A DNA stretch of 64,000 bases from NCBI GenBank assembly GCA_944325625.1, contig CALVAP010000004.1, positions 186,001 to 250,000 of the forward strand. The letters run 5' to 3'. Under the pieces are notes generated by a model. That model had not been told where the DNA came from and searched no databases. It was given only the letters and a program-made list of their open reading frames with translations. This DNA is from Candidatus Gastranaerophilales bacterium. Lineage in GTDB: Bacteria; Cyanobacteriota; Vampirovibrionia; Gastranaerophilales; Gastranaerophilaceae. Numbering within the stretch: the stretch's first letter is position 1; each line of letters begins with the position of its first letter. Positions 24,181 through 32,878 of this stretch are shown in pieces. The position numbers and the translations under genes were made by a program.

Positions 24181-25365
24181 ATGAAAAGAGTGCTTACTAT
24201 ATTTTTAGCAGGTTGGCTTTTGCTTAGCGCAAACACAGTTGCTTGTGCAAAAGAGCCTACAACCGTAACCTTTATTTATATTAACGGCTCAAATGACTTT
24301 AGCTACGACAATCGTCTGAAATTTAAAGAAGATTTCGAACAAAAAGTACAAAAAATGCATCCACAAATGCTAAAAGGATTTGAAGAAGATGAACTTATAA
24401 AAGAAAAATTCTTAAAAAACGGTGAATATAAAATTAATCCTGAACCTATAGTTTTTTACTGGGGGGAAAAAAGCCTTGCAGAGGTTGAGAAGATAGATAA
24501 AGATCTTCTTGCCGCAAAAAAATATACTCCTAGAATTGCACAAAAGGTCAGAAGTGTTTTTACCCACTGCCTGCATGATGCAATATGGGTTCAAAAATAT
24601 CCTAATATGTCGGTTGTAATTGATGATTTACAAAAGGTGGTGAGAAATGAAACAGCAAAAGGCAATAAAGTTGTACTTTTTGGCTACAGTGCAGGTTCTT
24701 TTATTACATACCAGTATTTCTTAAACAAATTCACATCTATAATTCCAAAAGAACTGGCATCGCAATCCCCTTCAGAAGAAATACGAGAAATTGCCAATAA
24801 ATACCAAACCCAACCGACATGCCTTGATGCATTGATTGAAGCGGATTTGGTAAAACTCAATGCAAATGGAAATTTCAATGTAAGTTTAAATGTCGAAGCT
24901 TTTGAAAAGAACTACCATAAACTTGATGAAAAGACTAAAACCGCTTGTTTCAAAAGTGACGAGGTAAAAGGCGTGGTCAATTTCGCCTCTCCATTAATTC
25001 TTTTCTATTCGGATATTTCTGATGCATCAACCAGTTTAAATTTTCTCTCTCAACTCATGATAAAAAATATTATTGAAAATGATATCTTTTACCTGACAGT
25101 AAATTACAGAAATGATCCGCTGGGCTTCCCTTCATCACAAAATTTAACCCTAAAACAACTACAAAATTCGAAGTCTATTCTCGCAAAATATTTTAAAGCA
25201 GGAAACGGATTTTTTTACAATAAATCGGACATTTATGTTCCAAGAACATTTATCTCTGCACACCTTGCTTATTGGGACACACCTAAAAGATTTGTAAAAG
25301 GGGTAGTTAGAGCATACAATGATGGCTATGCAAACTTCTATGACTTACCTAACAAAAATTTTTAA
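24181..25365 (+). CDS. Secreted alpha/beta-hydrolase-like protein (esterase/lipase type)
   Basis: After a signal peptide (MKRVLTIFLAGWLLLSANTV, cleavage near Ala-Cys-Ala), the mature protein has an alpha/beta-hydrolase pattern. A beta-strand leads to the nucleophile elbow GYSAGS (VVLFGYSAGSFITYQYF); a later NYRNDPLG could give the Asp and ISAHLAYW the His of a triad. The fold is inferred from these motifs; the substrate is unknown. The start at 24181 is supported by AGGA 5 nt upstream, the promoter at 24121-24149 and the signal peptide. About 394 residues. Confidence 0.75.
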   Translation: MKRVLTIFLAGWLLLSANTVACAKEPTTVTFIYINGSNDFSYDNRLKFKEDFEQKVQKMHPQMLKGFEEDELIKEKFLKNGEYKINPEPIVFYWGEKSLAEVEKIDKDLLAAKKYTPRIAQKVRSVFTHCLHDAIWVQKYPNMSVVIDDLQKVVRNETAKGNKVVLFGYSAGSFITYQYFLNKFTSIIPKELASQSPSEEIREIANKYQTQPTCLDALIEADLVKLNANGNFNVSLNVEAFEKNYHKLDEKTKTACFKSDEVKGVVNFASPLILFYSDISDASTSLNFLSQLMIKNIIENDIFYLTVNYRNDPLGFPSSQNLTLKQLQNSKSILAKYFKAGNGFFYNKSDIYVPRTFISAHLAYWDTPKRFVKGVVRAYNDGYANFYDLPNKNF

Positions 25366-25481
25366 TTTTGTTACAAAAATGATGTAGTTTGCAATTATTG
25401 TGAAACATTCGTTTTTATAAATACATAGGAATGCAATTTTTTGCATAATTGTGATGTGTAGAAATTTTGTGAAGGTAAAAG

Positions 25482-26384
25482 TTGAGCATAGGTGAAAATT
25501 TACGCATCGGTTTCAATACCGTTGCGCAAAACAGCCCATACATTTATAGTCCAAACGTACAGAATAACCGCTCTGTACGTACAAATTCATTTTACCCTAA
25601 TAATATAAAACAACCCATTAGGGATATATTTGCTCGCCAATCTCAACCCAATTGTCAATCAACTCCACAAGAGTTCTTATCTGACATACAAAATCGCTTT
25701 TTAACAAAATTTAGTCCGACAGACCTTGTACTAAAATATACGGATAAAGATTTCCTTGATAAGGCAATTAAATCAAATCCCCAAATAGCTTCAATTCTTG
25801 CAGAACATAATTTAAGTTCTGAACCGACCCCAAGTAATGTAACTGGTATAATAAAAAGTCATCTTTTACCCACTATGCTATACGCAAAAGAGATAATGCA
25901 AAAAAGCGGAGAATACTTTTCACCTGCTGACTACGAAGAAATGGCACAAGCCGCGCTTTTGCATGATATAGGCAAAACCCTGATCCCCTCTGAAATACTC
26001 AACAAAAAAGGTAAACTTACTCCACAAGAACGAGAAATTGTAGACTTACATAGCGAATTAGGATATGAGATATTAAAATCTACAAGCATAAATCCCAGAG
26101 TTCTGGAGCTTATAAGAACCCATCACAAAAGCCATTCTCAATCCCGCAAAACACAAATTCTCACCATAGCAGATGTTTATTCCGCCCTCAAAGAAAAACG
26201 TTCTTATAAAGAAGCTTTGCCGGAAGCAAAGGCAATGGCAATTCTCAGACAAACCACAGCAGACAAAGGTTGTAATGAGAAATATATATCGGCATTAACT
26301 AAATCTGAACAAAATAATGACCAACTATGCGCTCGAGAACAAAAGATTAATCTATCAAACAAACAGCTATGTCATATGGCGTAA
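25482..26384 (+). CDS. HD-domain phosphohydrolase, HD-GYP-like without GYP motif
   Basis: The first 120 residues are polar and unrecognised. Residues 121-270 form an HD domain: ALLHDIGK with the HD pair at 161-162, LHSELGYEILK, RTHHKS and ADVYSALKEKRSYKEAL. The last block is typical of HD-GYP c-di-GMP phosphodiesterases, but the GYP triplet expected after HH is absent, so substrate and activity are uncertain. The start is TTG at 25482 with AAGG 6 nt upstream. It could oppose the GGDEF protein at 9986-10861, though this is speculation. Confidence 0.82.
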   Translation: MSIGENLRIGFNTVAQNSPYIYSPNVQNNRSVRTNSFYPNNIKQPIRDIFARQSQPNCQSTPQEFLSDIQNRFLTKFSPTDLVLKYTDKDFLDKAIKSNPQIASILAEHNLSSEPTPSNVTGIIKSHLLPTMLYAKEIMQKSGEYFSPADYEEMAQAALLHDIGKTLIPSEILNKKGKLTPQEREIVDLHSELGYEILKSTSINPRVLELIRTHHKSHSQSRKTQILTIADVYSALKEKRSYKEALPEAKAMAILRQTTADKGCNEKYISALTKSEQNNDQLCAREQKINLSNKQLCHMA

Positions 26385-26386
26385 AA

Positions 26387-27373
26387 TTATTTCAAAAATC
26401 TATTTTTAATAGTACTAATAAAATCAAACGACTTTTCTACATTATTAATAAGTAATTTGTCAGATTTAACAATATTGAAAACATCCTCAATTATTTTAAT
26501 AGTATCATCCGCCTCATCCCTAAACAAAAACAGATTAATTCCTGCTCTAATACCGTACAATAGAGCTTCTTGCGGAGTAAAGCCCCTTAATCCGCCCATT
26601 TGCATATCGTCAGAAACTATAAGTCCGTTAAAATTAAGATTTTTTCTTAAATAACCCAAAACAGAAGTCGAAAGCGAAGAAGGTATCACTTCTTTATCAA
26701 AAGCTTTACAGTGGATATGAGCAACCATAACAGCCGGTATATCATTTTCTATTGCTGTTTTAAATGGTTTTATATGAACCCTCTCGAGTTCACTCAAACT
26801 CAAATCCAAAACAGGAAGGCTTAAGTGAGAATCTACATCCACATCACCATGCCCGGGAAAATGCTTACCCACGGGTATAATACCATTTTCCATATAAGTT
26901 TTCATTGCGCAAACAGCAAACTTTTCTACCTCATTAGCCGTCTTCCCGTACGCTCGCTCTGCTATTATGGGATTATTAGGGTTTGTATCTACATCTAATA
27001 CAGGCGCAAAATTCATATTGAAGCCCATTGATTTGATAAGTTCGGATATTTGCTGAGTCTGCGACATTACACAATCAATACCCCTTTGAGCTTGATATCT
27101 TGCAGAGAGAAACTTCTTTCCTCCAAAAATCTTCTCTGTCCTCTCAACCCTTCCTCCTTCTTCATCAATACCTATAAATGGAGGTATAAGAGCAATTTTT
27201 TTGATTGAATCTGTGAAATTTTTAGTTTGCTCTATAGTATCAATATTTCGTGTAAAAAAAATAACTCCGCCAAGCCCAACTTGCAGAGAATTATATAAAT
27301 TTCCACCCATTTCTAATTCCAACGCCTTGGGCGCAAGTACAAACATTTGATAAAATTTATTTTTTAAATCCAT
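26387..27373 (-). CDS. nagZ: Beta-N-acetylhexosaminidase (GH3)
   Basis: This is a single-domain GH3 enzyme of 328 residues. It has GIDEEGGRVER near the substrate, the NagZ loop KHFPGHGDVDVDSHLSLP carrying the catalytic Asp/His pair, and the nucleophile in LIVSDDMQMGGL. It removes GlcNAc from muropeptides in wall recycling, upstream of AnmK. I prefer the ATG at 27373 because TATGAT ends 6 nt before it, matching other leaderless starts, and the protein then begins MDLKNKFYQMF. The ATG at 27388 would lie inside that promoter. Confidence 0.92.
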   Translation of the reverse strand: MDLKNKFYQMFVLAPKALELEMGGNLYNSLQVGLGGVIFFTRNIDTIEQTKNFTDSIKKIALIPPFIGIDEEGGRVERTEKIFGGKKFLSARYQAQRGIDCVMSQTQQISELIKSMGFNMNFAPVLDVDTNPNNPIIAERAYGKTANEVEKFAVCAMKTYMENGIIPVGKHFPGHGDVDVDSHLSLPVLDLSLSELERVHIKPFKTAIENDIPAVMVAHIHCKAFDKEVIPSSLSTSVLGYLRKNLNFNGLIVSDDMQMGGLRGFTPQEALLYGIRAGINLFLFRDEADDTIKIIEDVFNIVKSDKLLINNVEKSFDFISTIKNRFLK

Positions 27374-27379
27374 GTTTTT

Positions 27380-27409
27380 ATCATACATTTAAGTGATATC
27401 AAAAAGCAA
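27380..27409 (-). promoter_or_regulatory. Candidate promoter of nagZ, leaderless type
   Basis: On the minus strand TTGCTT (27404-27409), 18 bp, TATGAT (27380-27385), then 6 nt and the ATG at 27373. Confidence 0.45.
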
Positions 27410-27458
27410 TGGTTTGTTGTAAATTATACTTGTAAGTTTTAGTAATCTTGGGGATAAA

Positions 27459-27905
27459 ATGAAGAAGTTATTATTATTTGTTGTTCTTGCAATTTTTGTA
27501 ATCAGTAGTATAACAGCTAATTCAACTCTTGCGGCAAAAAAATCATCAAAAAAATCATCAATAAATGCTGCTCAAATACAAGAAATGTCTGATACTGTAG
27601 ACAAATTAACCGCAAAAATCTATGCCGGTAGTTTGTTCTCTCCGGAAGACAATGTAAATTTAATAAATGTCAAAATAAAGTTAGATAACCAAATGTTGAT
27701 TTCCCCTGATCCGACACTAGCACCCTTATACTACAAAGCAGGAAACTTATATAAAGCACGTGAATATAAAAACGAAGCAATTGATTGCTACCAAACAATA
27801 TTAGAAAACTTTGGGGAAACAGCACTTGCCCCTAAAGCACTCAAAGAGCTAAATTCACTTGGTGTAAAAGTTAATATGCCACAACCAAATACAATTACAC
27901 CCTAA
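27459..27905 (+). CDS. Secreted TPR-like protein, unknown
   Basis: This 148-residue protein has a signal peptide (MKKLLLFVVLAIFVISSITA, cleavage near TLA-A), a Lys/Ser-rich linker and one clear TPR-like helix pair (APLYYKAGNLYKAREYKNEA then DCYQTILENFG). It probably mediates protein contacts in the periplasm. It sits 50 bases before the peptide-binding protein gene in the same direction and may be co-transcribed. No catalytic residues are apparent. Confidence 0.75.
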   Translation: MKKLLLFVVLAIFVISSITANSTLAAKKSSKKSSINAAQIQEMSDTVDKLTAKIYAGSLFSPEDNVNLINVKIKLDNQMLISPDPTLAPLYYKAGNLYKAREYKNEAIDCYQTILENFGETALAPKALKELNSLGVKVNMPQPNTITP

Positions 27906-27955
27906 CTAACCCGAAAGACTGTTTTTTGATGCCTTATTTATGGTAATTTATATTT

Positions 27956-29797
27956 ATGTTTAAAAAAGTTATTTTCACTGTTCTAATAATAACCGGAGTC
28001 GCTATTATGCTAAAATCATGCATTAATGCAGATACGCCGGAGAACGAAATTGAAAAAGAAAAAATAGCAACCCCCAAACAAGAACTCAGCCAAATTATTC
28101 CGCCACCCAAGACTGTGACAATAAACGGGGTAGATTATCTTCAATCCCAAGCTCCAATAGGAAAATTTGGCGGAAAACTAATAACATCAACAATCGGAGA
28201 AGGTCCAAAAACCTTTAACCCTTGGAATTCGAAAGATGCAACATCTTCCTCAATGTCAGAACTCATGTTTGACGGACTTGTTACAACAAACGTATATACC
28301 GGAGAAGTTGAACCAAAATTGGCAAAGTCATTCAATCTATCTCCTGATGGAACCCAATATACGTTTGAACTAAGACATGGAATAAACTGGTCTGACGGAA
28401 AACCCATAACTGCCAAAGACGTTTTTTTTACCTATAATACAATAATTTTTGGCGGTTATGGAAACACTAGCACCCGAGATTCTATGCTAATTAATGGCGA
28501 ACTTCCAAAAATTGAAATGACCGACAATTACACAATAAAATTTACAACCAAACAACCATTTGCGCCTTTTCTACGAATGCTTTCGACTCCTATTGCGCCT
28601 CAACATATACTTGAACCTGTATGCAAAAAAGGCAAAAGTTACTTTGAATCCTTCTGGGGACCGACGACAAAACCTTCCGAATTTATCACAAGCGGAGCAT
28701 TTAAACTGACAGAATATGTTCCTGCACAACGTGCAATATATAAAAGGAACCCAAACTACTATGTAATTAATACAAAAGACCAAAAACTTCCCTACTTAGA
28801 CCAATATATAGTGCTAATAGTTGGGGACTTAAACAATGAACTTCTCAAGTTCAAAGCCGGTGAAATTGATATCATAAACCTTAGAGGTGTAAACGTTCCG
28901 GATTTCAAAAAACAAGAACCAATGTCTGATTACAAAATATACAACCTAGGTCCCTCATCAGGAACTATGTTTATAACTTTTAATCTCAACAAAAGAAAAA
29001 ATGGTGAAGGAAAATTCTATGTAGATGAAAAAAAACAAATATGGTTTAATGATAGGAATTTTAGAAGCGCAATAGATTATGCTATTGATAGAGAAAATAT
29101 GATTTTTAATATAACAAATGGAGTTGCCAAACCCTTACACACCGCAGAAGCACTACCATCAATATTTTTAAACAAAGAAATAGCAAACGGACACCCCAGA
29201 GACTTACAAATAGCAAAAGAATATCTAAAACTTTCAGGTTTCTATCAGGACAAAAACTCTCAACTCTATGATAAATACGGTAATGCCGTAGAATTTGACC
29301 TCTACACAAATGCCGGTCACACAGAAAGAGAAGCAACAGGGGTTATGATAAAACAAGACCTTGCAGATTTGGGGATAAAAGTAAATTTTAAACCGATAGA
29401 GTTTAATTCGCTTGTAAACAAACTGACTAATACTCTGGATTGGGAAACAGCAATAATGGGACTAACCGGCAGCTCGCTGGAACCGCACGGTGGAAAAAAC
29501 GTCTGGAATAGTAACGGTCCTTTGCATCTGTTCAATCGAAGATTAAACAACGAAAAAGATTTGTTACCTTGGGAAAAAGAACTCAACGAAATATATGAAA
29601 AAGGTGCACTGGAGCTTGATTTTGCTAAACGAAAAAAATTATACGACAGATATCAAGAAATAATATACGAAGAAAAACCAATAATATACCTATACTCACC
29701 CCTACAAATGAGTGCAATAAGAAAAAAATTCAATAATATTTTTCCAACCCCGCTTGGAGGAGTCGTTCATAATCTTGATGAAATATATATAAAATAA
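27956..29797 (+). CDS. Extracellular solute-binding protein family 5 (oligopeptide/dipeptide type)
   Basis: The 613-residue protein has an N-terminal hydrophobic segment ending in MLKSC, an atypical lipobox with Lys at -2 that may anchor it as a lipoprotein. The body follows the SBP_bac_5 pattern: GPKTFNPWNSKDATSSSM, LVTTNVYTGEVEPKLAKS, FELRHGINWSDGKPITAKDV and FRSAIDYAIDRENM. It would deliver peptides or similar ligands to an ABC importer, but no cognate permease or ATPase lies beside it. A terminator follows at 29809. Confidence 0.93.
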   Translation: MFKKVIFTVLIITGVAIMLKSCINADTPENEIEKEKIATPKQELSQIIPPPKTVTINGVDYLQSQAPIGKFGGKLITSTIGEGPKTFNPWNSKDATSSSMSELMFDGLVTTNVYTGEVEPKLAKSFNLSPDGTQYTFELRHGINWSDGKPITAKDVFFTYNTIIFGGYGNTSTRDSMLINGELPKIEMTDNYTIKFTTKQPFAPFLRMLSTPIAPQHILEPVCKKGKSYFESFWGPTTKPSEFITSGAFKLTEYVPAQRAIYKRNPNYYVINTKDQKLPYLDQYIVLIVGDLNNELLKFKAGEIDIINLRGVNVPDFKKQEPMSDYKIYNLGPSSGTMFITFNLNKRKNGEGKFYVDEKKQIWFNDRNFRSAIDYAIDRENMIFNITNGVAKPLHTAEALPSIFLNKEIANGHPRDLQIAKEYLKLSGFYQDKNSQLYDKYGNAVEFDLYTNAGHTEREATGVMIKQDLADLGIKVNFKPIEFNSLVNKLTNTLDWETAIMGLTGSSLEPHGGKNVWNSNGPLHLFNRRLNNEKDLLPWEKELNEIYEKGALELDFAKRKKLYDRYQEIIYEEKPIIYLYSPLQMSAIRKKFNNIFPTPLGGVVHNLDEIYIK

Positions 29798-29808
29798 ACC
29801 GATAAAAT

Positions 29809-29835
29809 AAAAGCCCCGAGTTATTCGGGGCTTTT
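29809..29835 (+). terminator. Bidirectional terminator between the peptide-binding protein gene and tRNA-Gly
   Basis: A GC-rich stem (AAGCCCCGA with TCGGGGCTT) is followed by TTTT on the plus strand and by TTTTATTTT on the minus strand. It can end both the binding-protein mRNA and the tRNA transcript. Confidence 0.85.
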
Positions 29836-29841
29836 AAAATA

Positions 29842-29914
29842 AGCGGAAGACGAGGCTCGAACTCGCAACAACCTGCTTGGAAGGCAGGGACTCTACCAAT
29901 TGAGTTACTTCCGC
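29842..29914 (-). tRNA. tRNA-Gly (anticodon TCC)
   Basis: A 73-nt cloverleaf folds on the minus strand. The acceptor GCGGAAG pairs with CTTCCGC, the D arm is ACTC/GAGT with AATTGGTA, the anticodon stem is CCTGC/GCAGG with loop CTTCCAA (anticodon TCC), and the T arm is GCGAG/CTCGT with TTCGAGC. CCA is not encoded, so it must be added by nucleotidyltransferase. It lies between the peptide-binding protein gene and the deaminase gene. Confidence 0.97.
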
Positions 29915-29964
29915 AACCTTTGTACATAAAATATACAATAAACCGTTTTTTATTTCAAGTATAT

Positions 29965-30339
29965 TTATTTCCACCTATCAGGAAGAAGTTCTTCAATTGT
30001 AGCAACTCTGTCTTTTAATAATACCAGACAATCTATATTCTCACGATTTATTTGATAAATAAATTCCCGACATCTGCCACAAGGTGCAACAATATCATGT
30101 TTCTGACTGTAAGCAACAAGTTTTACAATACGATTTTCCCCCTCAGCCAACATAGCGGCAATCGCAGCATGTTCTGCGCAAAATCCCATCGAACAAGGGG
30201 TTTCTATAGAAACTCCTTTATAAACCTTACCCGACTGAGCTTCTATAGCCGCACCGACTTTTCCAACACAAGTATGTTTGGAAATCTGCCAGGGTTTTGC
30301 AGCATTCTTTGCAATTTCTTTTAATTCTTCGAATTCCAT
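29965..30339 (-). CDS. cdd: Cytidine deaminase-like enzyme
   Basis: The 124-residue protein has both zinc motifs: CAEHAAI (catalytic Glu and first ligand) and PCGRCREF (two Cys ligands). It deaminates cytidine and deoxycytidine in pyrimidine salvage, which fits the pyrimidine-nucleoside phosphorylase at 34.7 kb. It is slightly short compared with homotetrameric Cdd (about 130 residues), and blasticidin-S-type deaminases share these motifs, so the substrate is inferred. The start at 30339 has AAGG close by. Confidence 0.85.
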   Translation of the reverse strand: MEFEELKEIAKNAAKPWQISKHTCVGKVGAAIEAQSGKVYKGVSIETPCSMGFCAEHAAIAAMLAEGENRIVKLVAYSQKHDIVAPCGRCREFIYQINRENIDCLVLLKDRVATIEELLPDRWK

Positions 30340-30532
30340 ACCTTACACTCAAAATACTCTTCGACTACATTTTAGCATGAAATTTATAAGAACTGTATCA
30401 TAAGCTGTGACTCAGAATTTTTATTACAACTTACTTATTTACAAAAGTTAAATTTTTATCTTAAAAGAGCAATTTTCTTAAAACAAACACCTTTATTAAT
30501 ATGAGGAGTTTATTGACCACTAGAGGAACGAA

Positions 30533-30736
30533 ATGAAAGAACAAGAACTGAATACAATCATGGGGGTTATCTCAGACCCGATACATAATGTTTACAAGAC
30601 AAACGGAAGAAAAGAAATTGAAGAAATTCAACGAATAATCAGAATTTTTAAAATTAACGAAGAACAAAAAATCAAACATCGAATGCTATCAATAAAAAAC
30701 CTTGCAACATTCAAACTTGTTCTGAGTAATAATTAG
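30533..30736 (+). CDS. Small charged protein (67 aa), unknown
   Basis: The frame begins with ATG preceded by GAGGAACGAA, a good ribosome site. It encodes a Lys/Glu/Ile-rich helical protein (EIEEIQRIIRIFKINEEQKI). It has no signal peptide, cysteines or recognisable domain. It is isolated: the deaminase gene diverges upstream and the permease gene converges downstream. It may be a small regulator; the ribosome site is the main support for calling it. Confidence 0.5.
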   Translation: MKEQELNTIMGVISDPIHNVYKTNGRKEIEEIQRIIRIFKINEEQKIKHRMLSIKNLATFKLVLSNN

Positions 30737-30776
30737 TAAATCTACAGCAGCAAACGTACCACCTGAAAAATTAGGT

Positions 30777-31601
30777 TTAATCTTTTATACTGCCTGCTAA
30801 AATATCATTGATAAAATATTTCTTACCCAAAAGGAATACCAAAACTACAGGGATAACAGAAATAACAGAACACGCCATAAGTTCACCCCAAACAACGATT
30901 TCGCGATAACTGCCCTTAAACGCAGCCAAAGCGACAGGCAATGTTCTCATACTATCTGAATTAGTGACAATCAAAGGCCACATAAAACTATTCCAAGAAG
31001 TTACAAACGTAAAAACTGCAATAGTCATAATAGCAGGTAAAGCTAGAGGAACCGCAACTTTTATAAATATCTCAAAATTATTAGATCCATCGATTTTAGC
31101 AGCTTCCTCCAAACTTTTAGGAAATTTGGTAAACCACTGGCGCATCAAAAAAACGCCAAATCCTCCAAAAAATCCCGGCAAAATAAGTGCTTGATAACTG
31201 TCAATCCACCCGAGTTCCCTCATCAAATAAAATAATGGTATTATATTTACTTGTGGCGGAACCATCATAGTCATAAGTATAATAATAAATAAAAACTCTT
31301 TCCCCCTAAACTCAAATCTCGCAAAAGCATACCCCGCCATAGTTGAAACGATTATTTGCCCCAAAGTTGTTACTACAGATACAATCAAACTATTCAAAAA
31401 ATATCCGACCAAAGGCAGTGAACAAAAAACATTCTTATAATTTAAAAAATCAATTTGAGATGGTAAAAACTTAATAGGATAAGAAAAGATTTCTTCATTC
31501 GTCATAAAAGAAGTAGAAATCATCCACAAAAAAGGTAATATCATTGATATTGCGCACAATACAAGGACAATATATCCAAAAGTTTTTCTAAGATTCAACA
31601 T
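30777..31601 (-). CDS. Carbohydrate ABC transporter permease (MalG/UgpE type), orphan
   Basis: This 274-residue protein has six membrane helices and the MalG-family EAA loop (SLEEAAKIDGSNNFEIFIKV) that contacts the ATPase. CUT1 importers normally need a MalF-type partner, a sugar-binding protein and an ATPase. None is adjacent: the flagellin gene lies upstream and a small ORF downstream. It is therefore either the last part of a split system or served by components elsewhere. The coding sequence looks intact. Confidence 0.9.
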   Translation of the reverse strand: MLNLRKTFGYIVLVLCAISMILPFLWMISTSFMTNEEIFSYPIKFLPSQIDFLNYKNVFCSLPLVGYFLNSLIVSVVTTLGQIIVSTMAGYAFARFEFRGKEFLFIIILMTMMVPPQVNIIPLFYLMRELGWIDSYQALILPGFFGGFGVFLMRQWFTKFPKSLEEAAKIDGSNNFEIFIKVAVPLALPAIMTIAVFTFVTSWNSFMWPLIVTNSDSMRTLPVALAAFKGSYREIVVWGELMACSVISVIPVVLVFLLGKKYFINDILAGSIKD

Positions 31602-31611
31602 AAAACAATTA

Positions 31612-31645
31612 TAAACAAAAAAAACCCGAAGTTTGAACTTCGGGT
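31612..31645 (-). terminator. Intrinsic terminator of the flagellin gene
   Basis: On the minus strand a 10-bp stem (ACCCGAAGTT with AACTTCGGGT) with a very small loop is followed by eight T, about 30 bases after the flagellin stop. It separates flagellin from the downstream permease. Confidence 0.9.
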
Positions 31646-31677
31646 AATATTGCCATCATCAGTTAATAAAAAACTTA

Positions 31678-32523
31678 TTATATCAATGATAATGCAACTT
31701 GCGGAGCTTGGTTAGCTTGAACCAAAAGTGAAGCTGCAGCTTGTTGCAAAATTTGACCGTTAATATATTCAGAGGATTCAGCTGCAATATCAGCATCCAT
31801 AATCGTTGATTTAGATGAAGTCAAGTTTTCGATTGTAGTTGTCAATGATGAAGCTGCTGAATCCAACCTGTTTTGAACAGCACCGATTGCGGTTCTCTTT
31901 GTTTGAACAGCTTCCAAAGCCGTATCTACAGACTCAACAAAGGCTTGTAATCCAACTATATTGTCAGGTACAAACGCTGTAGCGATATCACCAACAGCCA
32001 CACCCAACGTACTTGCTTGTGAATCACCAAATACACCGGTAATTTCAATTACGTCGTTTTCAGTCGGATTAGCACCAACTTGCAAGCTTATCGTATCAAC
32101 TGAGCCATCAAGAAGTTTTTTACCGTTATACTCAGAAACCTGTGAAACACGGTTAATTTCTGCTATCCGTGACTCAACCTCAGCCTTGATAGCGTCGATT
32201 GATGCTTGGTCATAAATACCGTTTGCCGCAGTTAATGCCAAGTCTCTTATACGCAAAAGGTTGTCTTGAATACCTGACAAGTCCCCTTCTGCTACAGATA
32301 TCATATCATTACCCATCTGAACGTTCTTTTGTGCAACTTCTGAACCCCTAATGTTTTTGTCCAAAGATGTTGCAACATATAAGCCTGCTGCGTCATCTTT
32401 TGCTGAGTTAATTTTGTAACCCGTTGTCATTCTTTCCATTGCTTGATTCATCTTATTTGTAGATGTTGTCAAGTTGTTTTGCGCAATTAACGAAGGTATG
32501 TTTGTTTGTACTACGATTCCCAT
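31678..32523 (-). CDS. fliC: Flagellin
   Basis: This short flagellin of 281 residues has conserved D0/D1 ends (QNNLTTSTNKMNQAMERMTTG; DAAGLYVATSL; C-terminal QILQQAAASLLVQANQAPQ) and a very small central variable domain. The D1 helix LLRIRDLALTAANG keeps the Arg and Leu of the region recognised by TLR5 in enterobacterial flagellins, an inference by motif. AAAGGAG precedes the ATG at 32523. It is a monocistronic unit ending in a strong terminator; no hook, motor or chaperone genes are in the window. No convincing sigma-28 promoter was found. Confidence 0.97.
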   Translation of the reverse strand: MGIVVQTNIPSLIAQNNLTTSTNKMNQAMERMTTGYKINSAKDDAAGLYVATSLDKNIRGSEVAQKNVQMGNDMISVAEGDLSGIQDNLLRIRDLALTAANGIYDQASIDAIKAEVESRIAEINRVSQVSEYNGKKLLDGSVDTISLQVGANPTENDVIEITGVFGDSQASTLGVAVGDIATAFVPDNIVGLQAFVESVDTALEAVQTKRTAIGAVQNRLDSAASSLTTTIENLTSSKSTIMDADIAAESSEYINGQILQQAAASLLVQANQAPQVALSLI

Positions 32524-32878
32524 TTTGAATCTCCTTTCAAATCTTTTGTACTACATCCATGTATTCACTATTTTTATTTTTTCTGGATTTTATAGAAAAC
32601 GGCTCTCAAAAATCTCCGAAAACAAACTTGACATCATCACCAAAAACGGCTACAATGCAGCTGTAATCGTAGTTTTTAGTCTTTTCCTTTTTCTATATTT
32701 ACATAGTACAAAATTCCTATTTGATTGTGAATTGAAACAAAGTACAATTTTTTTTGAACAAAAGTTGAGAATTTCTACAACTTTAGTTGAAAAATTTAAA
32801 AATATTTAAGATTTTGGTATCGAAAAGGGCAAAACGGCTTCGCTCATGCTAAAATGTTATAAACAAAAGGAGTAATAA
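32524..32878. other. 355-bp divergent intergenic region between flagellin and the YhaM-like gene
   Basis: The region carries regulatory DNA for flagellin (minus) and the YhaM-like gene (plus). It contains a near-perfect plus-strand promoter at 32628-32656, more than 200 bp before the next start codon, and a closer AT-rich -10-like TTATAAAC at 32852-32863. The segment 32560-32640 should hold the flagellin promoter, but no clear hexamers could be assigned. No open frame with a ribosome site was found. Confidence 0.5.
32628..32656 (+). promoter_or_regulatory. Near-consensus sigma70-type promoter in the flagellin/YhaM gap
   Basis: TTGACA (32628-32633, perfect), 17 bp, TACAAT (32651-32656). Transcription toward the YhaM-like gene would give a 5' leader of about 215 nt or a separate small RNA. 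Confidence 0.55.

Noticed and set aside
31600-32620. Sigma-28 promoter for flagellin
   Set aside because: A TAAA-N15-GCCGATAA match could not be found in the upstream 100 bp; only a partial GCCG is present.
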